Below, in pieces: positions 17,751 to 26,769 of a stretch of DNA of 64,000 nucleotides. Position 1 is the stretch's first letter, and every line of letters starts with the position of its first letter. The position numbers and the translations under genes are program-made. The notes beneath the pieces are model-generated. The model searched no databases and had not been told where the DNA came from. It worked only from the letters and a program-made list of their open reading frames with translations. The DNA lies in NCBI GenBank assembly GCA_041391485.1, contig JAWKNY010000012.1:34043-98042 (forward strand). The letters are read 5' to 3'. This stretch comes from JACKAF01 sp041391485 (GTDB taxonomy: Bacteria > Bdellovibrionota > FAC87 > UBA2466 > JACKAF01).

Positions 17751-18986
17751 TTGATTGCGGCGTTCCGCATTTGTTTTTTCAGTCTTCTCATTTTTTTGGT
17801 GGCGGGCTGTGCTGGCTATTCGTCGCAGGTGCGCAAAGCGCGGCACCTCTTTGAAAGTGGCGACTTTGAAAATTCCGCCAAAGAGCTGGAGCCGCTCGCC
17901 GCAAAGGAAGGCAACGATCAGCTACTGTACTTGCTGGATCTGGGGCTGACCTACCATTCTGCCGGTCGCTACGAAGACGCCATCAAAACTTTCCTCAAAG
18001 CGGAAAAAATTGCGGAGATTAAGGATTACACCAGCATTACCGCCGAAGCCGCGGCGGTGATCACCAACGAGCAGGTGCTTCCCTATAAAGGTGAAGACTT
18101 TGAGAAGATCCTAATCAATGTGTTTCTGGCGATCGACTATACGCTTGTGGGAAAATGGGACGATGCCCTAGTCGAATGCAGGCGCGTAAATCACAAAATA
18201 GATCTGATGCGCCAGCAGGGGCAGCTTCCCTACGAGCGGAACGCTTTTGCAAAATACCTGGCAGCGGTATTGTTCGAGGCTCGTGGGGAATCCAACGACG
18301 CTTTCGTAGACTACCGCCAGCTAGCTTCATGGAAACAAGGGACTCCCTATCTTGGCGCTCCGCTATTGCGTCTATCGGAAAAACTGCATGCGGAGCAGGA
18401 ATACCAAATTTACAGAAAGCAGTTCCCGGCAACCCGTGACTATAGGATCGGCAAGAACGAAGGGGAGATCATCGTCCTATTGGAGATGGGCAAGGGGCCT
18501 GTGAAAATTCCCAATCCCAGTTTTCGTTTGGTCCCGATGTTTGAGCGTCGAAACTACAGCACGGCCTACGCGGAAGTTCGCGTGGACGCTCAAAACCCGG
18601 TGCGCACCCAGACCTTGTTTGATATTGAAAGCACGGCGATTGAGCAGCTGCAAAAAAAGATGGCCATCATCATGGCGCGAAAGGTGGGGGGAGTGGTGGT
18701 CAAGGAGGTCATCGCCGAGCGGGTACGCAAAGCCACGGACAGCGAGTTCTTGGGGCTTCTTACCAAAGTCATTCTCCACATGACCGATCAAGCGGATCTG
18801 AGGAGCTGGTCCACCCTACCGGCCTCGCTACAGCTCGCGCGGATACGTGTCCCGGCCGGCACCCATCGGGTAGCGCTGGACCTGGTCTACCGATCCGGTG
18901 GTTCGCGCCCCAACGTCAAAGAATGGACCGAGGTGAAAGTCGGGCGAGGTAAGAAAGTCTTTCTAAACCACCACTTACGGGATTGA
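17751..18986 (+). CDS. COG3014-family lipoprotein
   Basis: A 411-residue lipoprotein. The TTG at 17751, one base after the lpoB stop, gives a proper signal peptide and lipobox (FFSLLIFLVAGCAG), so I prefer it to upstream in-frame starts inside lpoB. The N-terminal half has TPR-like helices (ARHLFESGDFENSAKEL, YHSAGRYEDAIKTFLKAEK). The C-terminal half holds family features such as NEGEIIVLLEMGKGPVKI and RVPAGTHRVALDLVY. COG3014 proteins are found next to LpoB, and the tight coupling suggests they act together in cell-wall synthesis. Confidence 0.82.
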   Translation: MIAAFRICFFSLLIFLVAGCAGYSSQVRKARHLFESGDFENSAKELEPLAAKEGNDQLLYLLDLGLTYHSAGRYEDAIKTFLKAEKIAEIKDYTSITAEAAAVITNEQVLPYKGEDFEKILINVFLAIDYTLVGKWDDALVECRRVNHKIDLMRQQGQLPYERNAFAKYLAAVLFEARGESNDAFVDYRQLASWKQGTPYLGAPLLRLSEKLHAEQEYQIYRKQFPATRDYRIGKNEGEIIVLLEMGKGPVKIPNPSFRLVPMFERRNYSTAYAEVRVDAQNPVRTQTLFDIESTAIEQLQKKMAIIMARKVGGVVVKEVIAERVRKATDSEFLGLLTKVILHMTDQADLRSWSTLPASLQLARIRVPAGTHRVALDLVYRSGGSRPNVKEWTEVKVGRGKKVFLNHHLRD

Positions 18987-19174
18987 CCTCAAATTTTTGG
19001 ATATTTAACCCCCACCGGGGCATACTGCGGGTTCGAAACTGCGTCGCGGGGGCTAGAATCTGCTTCCTCTGCGAGCCTTCTTTATAGTGCCTTTATAGAG
19101 CTGTGATAATTCTGCCGGCTTTAGAGGGCCTCTTCTTGGGCGTGCGCAGGCGTTCGACGTTCAGTGGTGGTGTT

Positions 19175-21361
19175 ATGGAGTCCTTCGAAGGACGAGAGCC
19201 GCAAAAGAAAGAGCGGCCAATCAAAAAAACAAACTCGCAAAGAATCGAAGATCGGAAGCCTAAGGTCACGGCTCAGCGATTCTTGCCTACTATTCCCTCT
19301 TTGTTATCGACTCCCAATATTCCGCTCATTCACCGTGATGTGAGCTGGTTGCAGTTCAATGAACGGGTATTGGAGCAGGCCCGTCCTAGCAGCAAGAATC
19401 TGCCGGTGGAGCGCGTAAAGTTTCTGGCAATTTCAGCGTCCAACCTGGACGAATTTTTCATGATCCGCATGGCGTCTCTGATTCGCGAGATCACCGTTTG
19501 TAAGAACGAAGCCACCAAGCTCAAGCACCTGACACGCATCCGCGACGTACTGCTCGAGAACGTTGTGAAGTTTACCGCGCGCCAGGTAGAGATTTTGGAT
19601 TTGTTATCTGCCGAGTTGCAAAAGATTGGAATCCATCTGGTTACCAACATGGATGACGATGAGCAGCTCCGGGCGATGGGAAGCCGGCTCTTTGAATCCG
19701 CGGTGCTGCCCCACCTGAAGGCCCCCACCACGTTTTCAGCGCAGAGTCTGAAAGAATTGGACAATCTTGAAATGGCCGTCATTTTTCCGGATGGCCTTTG
19801 GTACCGCGTCCCGCGCAGCTTGCCGCCGGTGCTGTCCTCGGGAGATGGCAAAGACTCCGCCATTCATTTTTTCTTTCTCGATCACATTCTGCAGACCTTT
19901 CTCGCGCGTGCATTCCGCTCGCAGGGAGCCCCTGCTGTGTTGCGAGTGACTCGGGACGCGGATGTGACGACCGATCTTATCGAGGAAGGGACGGCGCCGA
20001 CCCCAGATGTGATCCGCGGGTGTTTGAATAGCCGCGATCGCGGGGCGATGATGCGGCTCCAGTGCCTGGGGAACATTAGTCCCGAACTGATGGAGGCTTG
20101 TACCAAGGAGTTAAATCTGACGCCCGGTCAGGTGATCCCGGCCCCGACCTCCTTGTGTTTGCATGGCCTGTGGGCGGTTGTGGATAAGTTTTCCAAGGGG
20201 AAGATCAAGAAGAAGCTTCGCCGCAAGGTCGTGTACCCGGCACTCAAGGCCTATACCCCGGAGATTTTCAAGAATCCCAAAGCCATTTTTGAAAGGCTGA
20301 GTGAGCGGGATTATTTGCTGCACCACCCGTACGATTCCTTTGAAGCCTTTGTTTCCTGGATCGAAGCGGCCTGCAAAGATCCCAAGGTCACGTTGGTCGA
20401 GATCACAGCCTATCGTTTTGGAACGCTCTCACCCATTATTCCCGTGCTGAAAAAAGCGGCAAAGGAAAAATGCGTGCGCTTGCTGATTGAGCTACGCGCG
20501 CGTTTTGATGAAGGCAACAACCTTCTGATTGCGGAAGAACTTTCGCAAGCGGGTGTCCAAGTCGGATTTGGTTTCGGCAAGCTTAAGTTGCACGCCAAGG
20601 TGGCGCTCGTCGCCCGAAAAGAGGATGGGGTAGAGCGGTATTACACGCACCTTTCCACCGGAAATTACAACGCCAAGACGGCCAAGCAATACACCGATCT
20701 TGCGATATTCACTTCCAACCAGGAAATAGGCTTAGACGCCCGAAACTTTTTCGACGCGGTCTGGAAGGGTGAGATCCCCACGGGTTTCAAGAAGCTCGTA
20801 CTCGCGCCCACCAATCTCCACCGTAGGCTGCTGACTTTGATTCAGTCAGAAATCAAGGCCGCGATGGAGGGAAAAAAGGCGCGGATCGTGGCGAAAATGA
20901 ACGCGTTGGTGGACGATCAAGTCATCGCTCATCTCTACCGCGCCTCCCAGTTTGGGGTGCAGGTCGACCTCATCGTACGGGGGGCTTGTTCGCTCATTCC
21001 CAAGGTGGAAGGTCTCAGCGACAATATCCGGGTCATCAGCATCATCGACCGCTTTTTGGAGCACAGCCGTTTTTATTACTTCCAAAGCTCCCGGGAGATG
21101 TACCTATCGAGTGCGGACTGGATGCCCAGGAACTTCTTCCGCCGGCTGGAGATCGCCTTTCCGGTTCTGGACGAACGCATCCTCAGTTACCTGGAGAAGG
21201 TGGTTATCCCTGCCACCTCAAAGACACCGAAAAGCCCGGGAATTGACACCGCAGGAACCTGGGAAGAAGACTGTTTCCAAGTATGGGCGGCCCCAGTTCA
21301 TGAAGTACCGTTGTTTCGCCGACTTAGCGCAGATCAGTATAGAGGGACGAGCCTTGAGTAA
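19175..21361 (+). CDS. ppk1: Polyphosphate kinase 1
   Basis: Makes polyphosphate from ATP reversibly. About 728 residues with the family order: N-terminal domain (IHRDVSWLQFNERVLEQA, SASNLDEFFMIR), then LLHHPYDSFEAFVSWIEAA and the two PLD-like C-terminal domains. The autophosphorylated His is His473 in KLKLHAKVALV, equivalent to E. coli His435; the second active-site His is His630 in RFLEHSRFYYF. I prefer the ATG at 19175 to a GTG at 19103. The next gene starts inside its last codons, so polyphosphate synthesis and the SixA-like phosphatase are coupled. Confidence 0.96.
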   Translation: MESFEGREPQKKERPIKKTNSQRIEDRKPKVTAQRFLPTIPSLLSTPNIPLIHRDVSWLQFNERVLEQARPSSKNLPVERVKFLAISASNLDEFFMIRMASLIREITVCKNEATKLKHLTRIRDVLLENVVKFTARQVEILDLLSAELQKIGIHLVTNMDDDEQLRAMGSRLFESAVLPHLKAPTTFSAQSLKELDNLEMAVIFPDGLWYRVPRSLPPVLSSGDGKDSAIHFFFLDHILQTFLARAFRSQGAPAVLRVTRDADVTTDLIEEGTAPTPDVIRGCLNSRDRGAMMRLQCLGNISPELMEACTKELNLTPGQVIPAPTSLCLHGLWAVVDKFSKGKIKKKLRRKVVYPALKAYTPEIFKNPKAIFERLSERDYLLHHPYDSFEAFVSWIEAACKDPKVTLVEITAYRFGTLSPIIPVLKKAAKEKCVRLLIELRARFDEGNNLLIAEELSQAGVQVGFGFGKLKLHAKVALVARKEDGVERYYTHLSTGNYNAKTAKQYTDLAIFTSNQEIGLDARNFFDAVWKGEIPTGFKKLVLAPTNLHRRLLTLIQSEIKAAMEGKKARIVAKMNALVDDQVIAHLYRASQFGVQVDLIVRGACSLIPKVEGLSDNIRVISIIDRFLEHSRFYYFQSSREMYLSSADWMPRNFFRRLEIAFPVLDERILSYLEKVVIPATSKTPKSPGIDTAGTWEEDCFQVWAAPVHEVPLFRRLSADQYRGTSLE

Positions 21362-21795
21362 GAAGAAATTGGTTCTGATCCGACACGCTCTCACCCGTAA
21401 GGTTCCCAAAGACCGTACGGAAGACAATGGCTTAAGCAAAAAGGACAACGCCAGGTGGAGAAACTACCAGCTTTTGGAGCGCTACCGACAAGCCCCGGCG
21501 GGTCCGGTTTTTGAGCAGTCCGAAGAAGCGGTGTGTGCAAACCATCGAACCCTTGGCAGAGATTTTTGGAGAAAAGCTCTCCATCGATCCACTCCTGGAC
21601 GAGCAAAAGCAAAAAGGCGAAAGCAGCAAAGACTTTGATGGGCGCGTCAGCGCTTTTTTGGAAAGTTCCAAATCGGGAGACGCCGAGATTCTCTTCGTGT
21701 GTTCCCACGCCGATTGGATTCCGGCCGCGTACGATCAGCTCAAGCACAAGTCAGTGCGAGTGAAAAAAGGTTCTTGGGTAGAACTCGAGATCTAA
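21354..21795 (+). CDS. SixA-like histidine phosphatase (one frameshift)
   Basis: Phosphohistidine phosphatase/phosphoglycerate-mutase fold protein. The start is a TTG at 21354, eight bases inside ppk1, giving LSKKKLVLIRHALTRK with the catalytic RH motif. A second frame (21511-21795) continues with SSPKKRCVQTIEPLAEIF, the conserved SSPxxRCxQT element, and ends with VCSHADWIPAAYDQL, the second catalytic His. One indel near 21500-21512 restores a single frame. SixA-type enzymes dephosphorylate phosphohistidine in phosphotransfer proteins; the target here is unknown. It overlaps the convergent Ppx gene by four bases. Confidence 0.78.
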
Positions 21796-22697
21796 GCGTG
21801 CCCCACTTGGGAAACGACGTCCTCTAAAAGACCATCTCGCAGGGCGAACGGAGTGGGGAGAACGCGATCCACTCGGCAAGCCTTCATACAAGCTTCAAGC
21901 AAGATCGCTCCAGGTAGAATGAGATCGATACGCCGTTCGGGCAGGCCGGGTACTTTCTGCAGCTGACGCCGGCTCATCCTTCGTAGTTCACGGCGTAGGG
22001 CCATCAAACTTTCCAGGCGAATTTCCTTTTCTCCAGTCGTGCGGCGGAGAACTCGCGCTAGGGTTTTAATGGTTCCGCTCGATCCGATGAAGTGATCCAA
22101 TGTGTATTTTTTCAGTTTGCGAGCCGTTGGATCTAAAATCTTCTCAAGATGAGTGAATAGCGGCTTGGTGTCCTTCGGAGGGATGGCCGGGATGTATTGC
22201 TGTTTTAGCCTCGCGACACCCAACGGCAGGCTCGTACTCAAAAAAATGTTCTTACCCTGGCAGGCGGTAATCTCGGTGCTGCCTCCACCGATATCAATGA
22301 GGCCGAAAGTTCCCTCGCAGCGCTTCTCTTTGGCAAGTATCCCGGTTGCAATCAGGTGGGCCTCTTGTTTGCCGCTGATGACTTGAACCTGAATCCCGGT
22401 TCGTTCCTGAATGAGCCGGATGATCTGGCGACGGTTTGAGGCCTCGCGCAAGGCGCTGGTAGCGTAGGCCACCAGCCGCTCGACCTTAAACTGGTAAGCT
22501 TCGTACTGATAGTCCTCAATCAGTTCGACCAGCCGTGTGGCTGCCGACGTGCCTACCTTGCCGGTTGAGAACACGCTGTCTCCCAACCGGATCATTTGCT
22601 TTTGGCGGTGCAGATTTCTGGTGCGCCCTGTCTTGTTGATATCGTAGATGTCGAAGCGAACAGAGTTCGTTCCGAGATCCACAACCCCCACCCGCAT
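21792..22697 (-). CDS. ppx: Exopolyphosphatase/pppGpp phosphohydrolase (Ppx/GppA)
   Basis: A 301-residue ASKHA-fold phosphatase that trims polyphosphate or hydrolyses pppGpp. Motifs: phosphate-1 loop VGVVDLGTNSVRF, YATSALREASNR, the catalytic region SGKQEAHLIATGI, and the phosphate-2 loop GLIDIGGGSTEI. It is the short, two-domain form without the C-terminal HD-like extension of E. coli Ppx. I took the ATG at 22697; upstream in-frame codons would intrude on the 81-base gap and the neighbouring gene. With ppk1 convergent to it, the locus holds synthesis and breakdown of polyphosphate. Confidence 0.92.
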   Translation of the reverse strand: MRVGVVDLGTNSVRFDIYDINKTGRTRNLHRQKQMIRLGDSVFSTGKVGTSAATRLVELIEDYQYEAYQFKVERLVAYATSALREASNRRQIIRLIQERTGIQVQVISGKQEAHLIATGILAKEKRCEGTFGLIDIGGGSTEITACQGKNIFLSTSLPLGVARLKQQYIPAIPPKDTKPLFTHLEKILDPTARKLKKYTLDHFIGSSGTIKTLARVLRRTTGEKEIRLESLMALRRELRRMSRRQLQKVPGLPERRIDLILPGAILLEACMKACRVDRVLPTPFALRDGLLEDVVSQVGHA

Positions 22698-22777
22698 TGT
22701 TTGAATCCCCTTAGGCTGAAATCCTATGTTAACTAAGGAAATTAGCTGGCTACAACAAAAAGCTTCTATTCGGCGCG

Positions 22778-23062
22778 TTAGCTGAAGTGGATGGCGTGGA
22801 TGACGTTGAGCTGTCTTTTTTCCCAATAGGAAAAAGAGCCGCGAACTTTGGAACCGAGTCGGGCGTCGCGGTAGAAATGGTAGTCACCGGGTTTGCGTCG
22901 GCTCTCGTCCATCTCGGCATAATGGACATCTTCAAGGACAAATGCGTACTCCCCGGATTGCGTTCGAATTCGGTACTCGTAGTGCAGGGCTACCAAAGCA
23001 TCGCCCTCAGGGCGGACCGTGAAACCCGGTAGCGAAGTGATTTCTCCCGTGAAGAGTTTCAA
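22778..23062 (-). CDS. Unknown protein, fourth gene of the AAA+ cassette
   Basis: 94 residues, no signal peptide and no recognised domain; the sequence is beta-rich and charged (ALHYEYRIRTQSGEYAFVL, later KPGDYHFYRDARLG). Its ATG overlaps the stop of the preceding gene as ATGA, so it is translationally coupled. It could be a partner or substrate of the ATPase at the head of the cassette. Ppx lies 81 bases downstream on the same strand. Confidence 0.65.
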   Translation of the reverse strand: MKLFTGEITSLPGFTVRPEGDALVALHYEYRIRTQSGEYAFVLEDVHYAEMDESRRKPGDYHFYRDARLGSKVRGSFSYWEKRQLNVIHAIHFS

Positions 23063-23337
23063 GACTTAGGATCCTCTAGCTGAACGATGATCTTCATGCC
23101 TTTCCAGGAGACGTACTCCCCTTTCATCGGCCGGCCGATCCAATTTCCCCACTCCAACCAACCGGTGTGCATGGGCGATACGAGCGACGGTTCCATTTCT
23201 TGGTAAACCTTGTCGGTTACCACATACGCCTTGCTACCATCCTCCAGCGTCACCTCCATACCGTAGGCTTTCCCACTTAGCTCTGGCGACAGGGTATTGA
23301 AGTCGGTCAGTTTTCCTTTGAAAGCAGTACGTTTCAT
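23059..23337 (-). CDS. Unknown protein, third gene of the AAA+ cassette
   Basis: 92 residues from the ATG at 23337, which overlaps the upstream stop as ATGA; a longer in-frame reading would run into the upstream gene. Beta-rich composition (SGKAYGMEVTLEDGSKAYVV) with several Trp near the end (GWLEWGNWIGRP). No family is recognised. It shares a short Gly/charged beta character with the 94-residue protein that follows, but I cannot show homology between them. Confidence 0.65.
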   Translation of the reverse strand: MKRTAFKGKLTDFNTLSPELSGKAYGMEVTLEDGSKAYVVTDKVYQEMEPSLVSPMHTGWLEWGNWIGRPMKGEYVSWKGMKIIVQLEDPKS

Positions 23338-24203
23338 TTCAGGTCCTTTTCGAGCAGACACCCGGAGTAACTCTCCGAGGCCGCTAACTGGGAAAGCCGC
23401 CCCCACAGCATTCGCATGTTGCGCTTAATGGTGTCAGTATTCACGCGAACGCCTTCGGGCTCAAGTGTGTAATCGAGAGGGACGGGCTTACCCCGCGGAT
23501 CTTCGCGATCCCAAAGGTAAAGCCGCAGGTGTTTGCGGGCGAATTTTTGCCCGCCGTTTCTCAAAGCGTCATACACGAGGCGTTGTTGGTCGCGCCCCAT
23601 GAAAATCTGGTTCCCACCGCCGATGTAGATGGTGCCGTATTTTCGTACTTCATCTGCGCGTGAGGGATTGCGTTGGGCCACAAACTGGGGAGCTACCTCG
23701 CCTTCAAAGGCCATGACCCCATCCGGACCTACCTTGGGAATCGTCAGTTCCGCCAAAACCATGAAAGAATTCCAGCCGGAGAAAATAGCGCCGTCTATCA
23801 TCGCCTGAAACTGAGAGAGCGGCCGTCCGCTGGCGCGCGCCCACCACGATCCGAGCTGGCCCGTAAGCAGGCTGTCCTCGCTGAACATTCTATAAACCTT
23901 TTCACCCTCTTGCAGACCGACCCGCCAGTACTCGCCATTCATGTAGGTGTGATCGATGAGTGGGCTAAATCCAAACGCCGTCTTGTGGTAGTTGTAGTTG
24001 TAATATTGAAAAACCTGCGAGGATCCGAAAAAACCTCGCTCTTTTAGACTTTCGTACGTCCTTCTTTCTTTGCGCGAGACACTCCTTTCGATCTGGCCGT
24101 AAAACGACGGGCTCAAACGAATACCCCACCGGCTTGCCAGCGTTCGGATTTCCTGACGGTTGAGGACGGGTTCCATCTGGCGGCGCTGTGGATCTAAGAT
24201 CAT
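23334..24203 (-). CDS. Unknown protein, second gene of the AAA+ cassette
   Basis: 289 residues from the ATG at 24203, overlapping the ATPase stop as ATGA. No signal peptide or membrane segment. Notable stretches are an aromatic-rich segment (VFQYYNYNYHKTAFGFSPL) and a Gly-rich GTIYIGGGNQIFMGRDQQR. The protein is soluble-looking, with many Arg, and I do not recognise the family. Its place next to an ATPase of the Afp15 type makes it a candidate substrate or adaptor. Confidence 0.7.
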   Translation of the reverse strand: MILDPQRRQMEPVLNRQEIRTLASRWGIRLSPSFYGQIERSVSRKERRTYESLKERGFFGSSQVFQYYNYNYHKTAFGFSPLIDHTYMNGEYWRVGLQEGEKVYRMFSEDSLLTGQLGSWWARASGRPLSQFQAMIDGAIFSGWNSFMVLAELTIPKVGPDGVMAFEGEVAPQFVAQRNPSRADEVRKYGTIYIGGGNQIFMGRDQQRLVYDALRNGGQKFARKHLRLYLWDREDPRGKPVPLDYTLEPEGVRVNTDTIKRNMRMLWGRLSQLAASESYSGCLLEKDLK

Positions 24204-25492
24204 GCGGGCAAGCCCCTGAAGTGACGGTACTCCCACTCGGTCCCGACCTGGCGCCAGAGCGCATCGTTTCCGATCATGTCTCGACTCAGCTCTAGACCGT
24301 GTTTTTGCATTTCGCGCTTCACGGACCACAGAAAATCAGTCTGGTTCACTTCCGTTCGGCCGTCCGAAGCGGCTTTGGCTGCGGCGTCGCGCACGCAGTT
24401 GCGAATGTTGCCTCCGGTCAGCACAAACTTGGCCAGGTAATCGAAGTCGATGTCTTTGGAGAGGGGCAAGGCTTTTGGACAGTTTACTTCCCAAATCCGG
24501 GCGCGCAGTTTTCGGGAAGGGCGGCCAAAATTTAGGGCGTACGTGAATCGCCTCAAAAACGCGGGATCCATATTTTTTTCGTGATTCGTGCTGAGGATCA
24601 CAATCCCGTCGAATGTTTCTAGTTCCTGCAATAGGAAGTTCACTTCTAGGTTTGAGTAGCGATCATGACTCCCCTTAACCTCGGTTCTTTGTCCGAAGAT
24701 TGCATCCCCTTCGTCAAAGAGTAGAATTCCGGGCACCTGGCTAGCCGCCATAAAAATTTGCTTCAGGTTTTTCTGTGTGTCCCCAACGTACTTGCTCACG
24801 ACCGATGACAGATCCACCTGATAAAGCGGGAGACCGAGGGTTTTGGCGACGACTTCGGCCGCCATGGTTTTGCCGGTACCGCTTTCACCGTGAAAAACTA
24901 AGGTGACGCCGTGGCCCCGGCTATGAAGACTCTTGAAACCCCATTCCTGCTCACAGTGTCTTTTGGTTTGGATGTACCGAATGGCCTCGCTGAGTTTCAT
25001 CTGAAGCTTCGGGCCGGTGATGAGGGCCTCACGTTCATAGCGAGGTTCGATCTTACGGCTATGTTTGAGAAGTTCCTTATCATTGGCCAAAGTCTGTGCG
25101 GCGGTTTCGGGCCAGGTGGCCTGTTTGCCGTAGTGAGAAGGCAGCTCGATCACCGGCATTTCGGGACGGGTGATGAGAAGCAGATTTTTTTGTGGGTTTT
25201 GAGCAAGGAAGCACTTCGCAAACGCACGCGCGCTTTCGATCTCGTTGAGGTGAAGCGCGTCGGCAACGGTCCAGCTAAGGCTGCTTCTATCGATGGCTTC
25301 GCGGGCTTCCACCATCGAGTACTGCTCCGGGACCATCCACTGGTTCTGGTCCGGATAGATTTTTCCAAGCGCTTTTTCCAGCAGCTTTGTCTCTCCCGGA
25401 AGCATCCTCACGTGAAGGAAGCGCGCTGACTGGTTTTCCAGCCATGTTGCGAGTGGCTTGCCCGCCGAACGGGTTGTGCTTGGCACTTTCAT
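24200..25492 (-). CDS. AAA+ ATPase, Afp15/spastin-like
   Basis: About 430 residues: an N-terminal region of roughly 190 residues with no known domain, then one AAA+ module. Walker A is GESGTGKT, the pore-loop region is VVSKYVGDTQKNLKQIF, Walker B is ILLFDEGDAIFG, sensor 1 is ILSTNHE and the arginine finger region is DPAFLRRF. The HDRYSNLEVNFLLQ segment resembles ATPases linked to extracellular contractile injection systems, and also stand-alone prokaryotic members. No tail-tube or sheath genes are nearby. It heads a four-gene cassette joined by ATGA overlaps. Confidence 0.85.
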   Translation of the reverse strand: MKVPSTTRSAGKPLATWLENQSARFLHVRMLPGETKLLEKALGKIYPDQNQWMVPEQYSMVEAREAIDRSSLSWTVADALHLNEIESARAFAKCFLAQNPQKNLLLITRPEMPVIELPSHYGKQATWPETAAQTLANDKELLKHSRKIEPRYEREALITGPKLQMKLSEAIRYIQTKRHCEQEWGFKSLHSRGHGVTLVFHGESGTGKTMAAEVVAKTLGLPLYQVDLSSVVSKYVGDTQKNLKQIFMAASQVPGILLFDEGDAIFGQRTEVKGSHDRYSNLEVNFLLQELETFDGIVILSTNHEKNMDPAFLRRFTYALNFGRPSRKLRARIWEVNCPKALPLSKDIDFDYLAKFVLTGGNIRNCVRDAAAKAASDGRTEVNQTDFLWSVKREMQKHGLELSRDMIGNDALWRQVGTEWEYRHFRGLPA

Positions 25493-25711
25493 CAATTCTA
25501 TAGATTACAAGGGTCGTGCCAGGCCTGAGGCGCTCGGGATTTTTGTTGAAGGTGAATACTTTCGATAGTCTATGCGCTGGGCTGGCTTTGGTTAGCGAGG
25601 CCCGACGGATTCATTCTTGAACAAAAGGGGGAAAAAATCTCACTTCTGAGACGGACGTTCAGAGGTTGCGGCGCTACCCCAGCGTCGAGTATTCTCGCAC
25701 CTGGAGTTCGG

Positions 25712-26290
25712 ATGGAAAGTATTGATGGACGTTTGAAAGGTTTGGTTTTGATCCGGCCGCCGGGTCGTTTTCAGACTCGCGCGGTTGGTTTCACAAGGCC
25801 TATAACCAGGCATCGCTCGCGCGCGCATTGGGATTGAGTCTCCTTCATTCAGGACAATATCTCCCTGAGCGGAAGGGATCGTGCAGGGATTCACTTACAG
25901 CGATCCCCTTACGCCCAGGGCAAACTGGTGCGTTGTTTGAGGGGAGCCATTTTTGACGTGGCCGTGGATCTGCGATCGGGTTCGCCTACGTTTGGAGAAT
26001 GGGAAAGCTTCGAACTGAGCAGAAACCAACCACTGCCTCTTTACGTGCCACCGGGCTTCGGTCATGCCTTCCAGGCATTGGAATACGACCATTTACTACA
26101 AATGCCGCCGCGAAATTACCTCCAAAGAGTCCGAGGATGGCATTCGCTATGATGATCCCGATTTGGGAATCGAATGGCCGCTTGCGCCCCAAAGATTTCA
26201 GACAAAGACGCGACGCGCTCGCGCCTTGGCCAATTCCATCGCCAGGACCCGAAGACTGCACGTAATCTTAATTGTCTTTCACGAGTTTGA
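25712..26290 (+). pseudogene. RfbC-like dTDP-sugar 3,5-epimerase, multiply frameshifted
   Basis: Family pieces appear in order but in different frames: an N-terminal LKGLVLIRPP, then DSRGWFHKAYNQASLARALG, QDNISLS, a GIHLQRSPYAQGKLVRCLRG segment, AIFDVAVDLRSGSPTFGEW, LYVPPGFGHAFQALE, YYKCRREITSKESEDGIRYD and DPDLGIEWPL, ending with DKDATRSRLGQ. These match dTDP-4-dehydrorhamnose 3,5-epimerase, including the His of GIHLQ. At least four shifts are needed. An intact version would act in activated deoxysugar synthesis for surface polysaccharide, which fits the glycosyltransferase remnant downstream. Confidence 0.65.
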
Positions 26291-26587
26291 GCTTGGGCTT
26301 TGCCGTTGGCGGGCTTCCCGATGGCCCCTGTCGGGAAATCGGTCGATGCCGTGAGCCGTCAGCGCAAAGAACCCGTCGTTGTTTGCACCCTCAAGTGTAA
26401 GGCTGCCGTTTGAAGTAAAGGTTGTGTTGGCCAGTTCGATCGCTTTTCGCAGAATCTGTCTTTCGGTAAGCCCGCCGCGTCTTGGAATCCCACTATATAA
26501 GTACTGATGCATTCGAATTGGACCGTGTACTCGGATTCCGGATCAAAAGTCTTGAGCCCCCTCAATAGTACCGCGTTTCTTCGCCAT
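26268..26587 (-). pseudogene. Small unknown protein, frameshifted
   Basis: A strong ribosome site (GGAGGA) precedes an ATG at 26587 giving MAKKRGTIEGAQDF, which stops at once. The reading continues in other frames with TFDPESEYTVQFECISTYI, then RQILRKAIELANTTFTSNGS and TLEGANNDGFFALTAHGID, and could end at 26268 with KPKLKLVKDN. About 105 residues if repaired with two or three shifts. The family is not recognised. Its 3' end overlaps that of the convergent epimerase remnant. Confidence 0.4.
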
Positions 26588-26769
26588 TCCTCCGTGATCT
26601 GTTTTGGAATTATTTAGGTCCTTCCAAATTATGAAGGATCTGAGATCCGCCAATCAACTGTAACCTTTTGTGCGTACAGTGAACGCACGCACACCATTAG
26701 AATACGCGGGGATTCGTGCCTGTGGCCCCAGGCGGAGGCTCTCGTGCTATGTTGGCGACGTGACAGCCG

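Noticed and set aside
23334..24329. Longer start for the second gene of the AAA+ cassette
   Set aside because: The extension lies inside the ATPase gene and is Arg-rich shadow sequence; the ATG at 24203 gives the same ATGA overlap as the other junctions.
22778..25492. A contractile injection system locus, suggested by the Afp15-like ATPase
   Set aside because: No sheath, tube, baseplate, spike or tape-measure genes are found within 20 kb on either side, so only the ATPase similarity remains.
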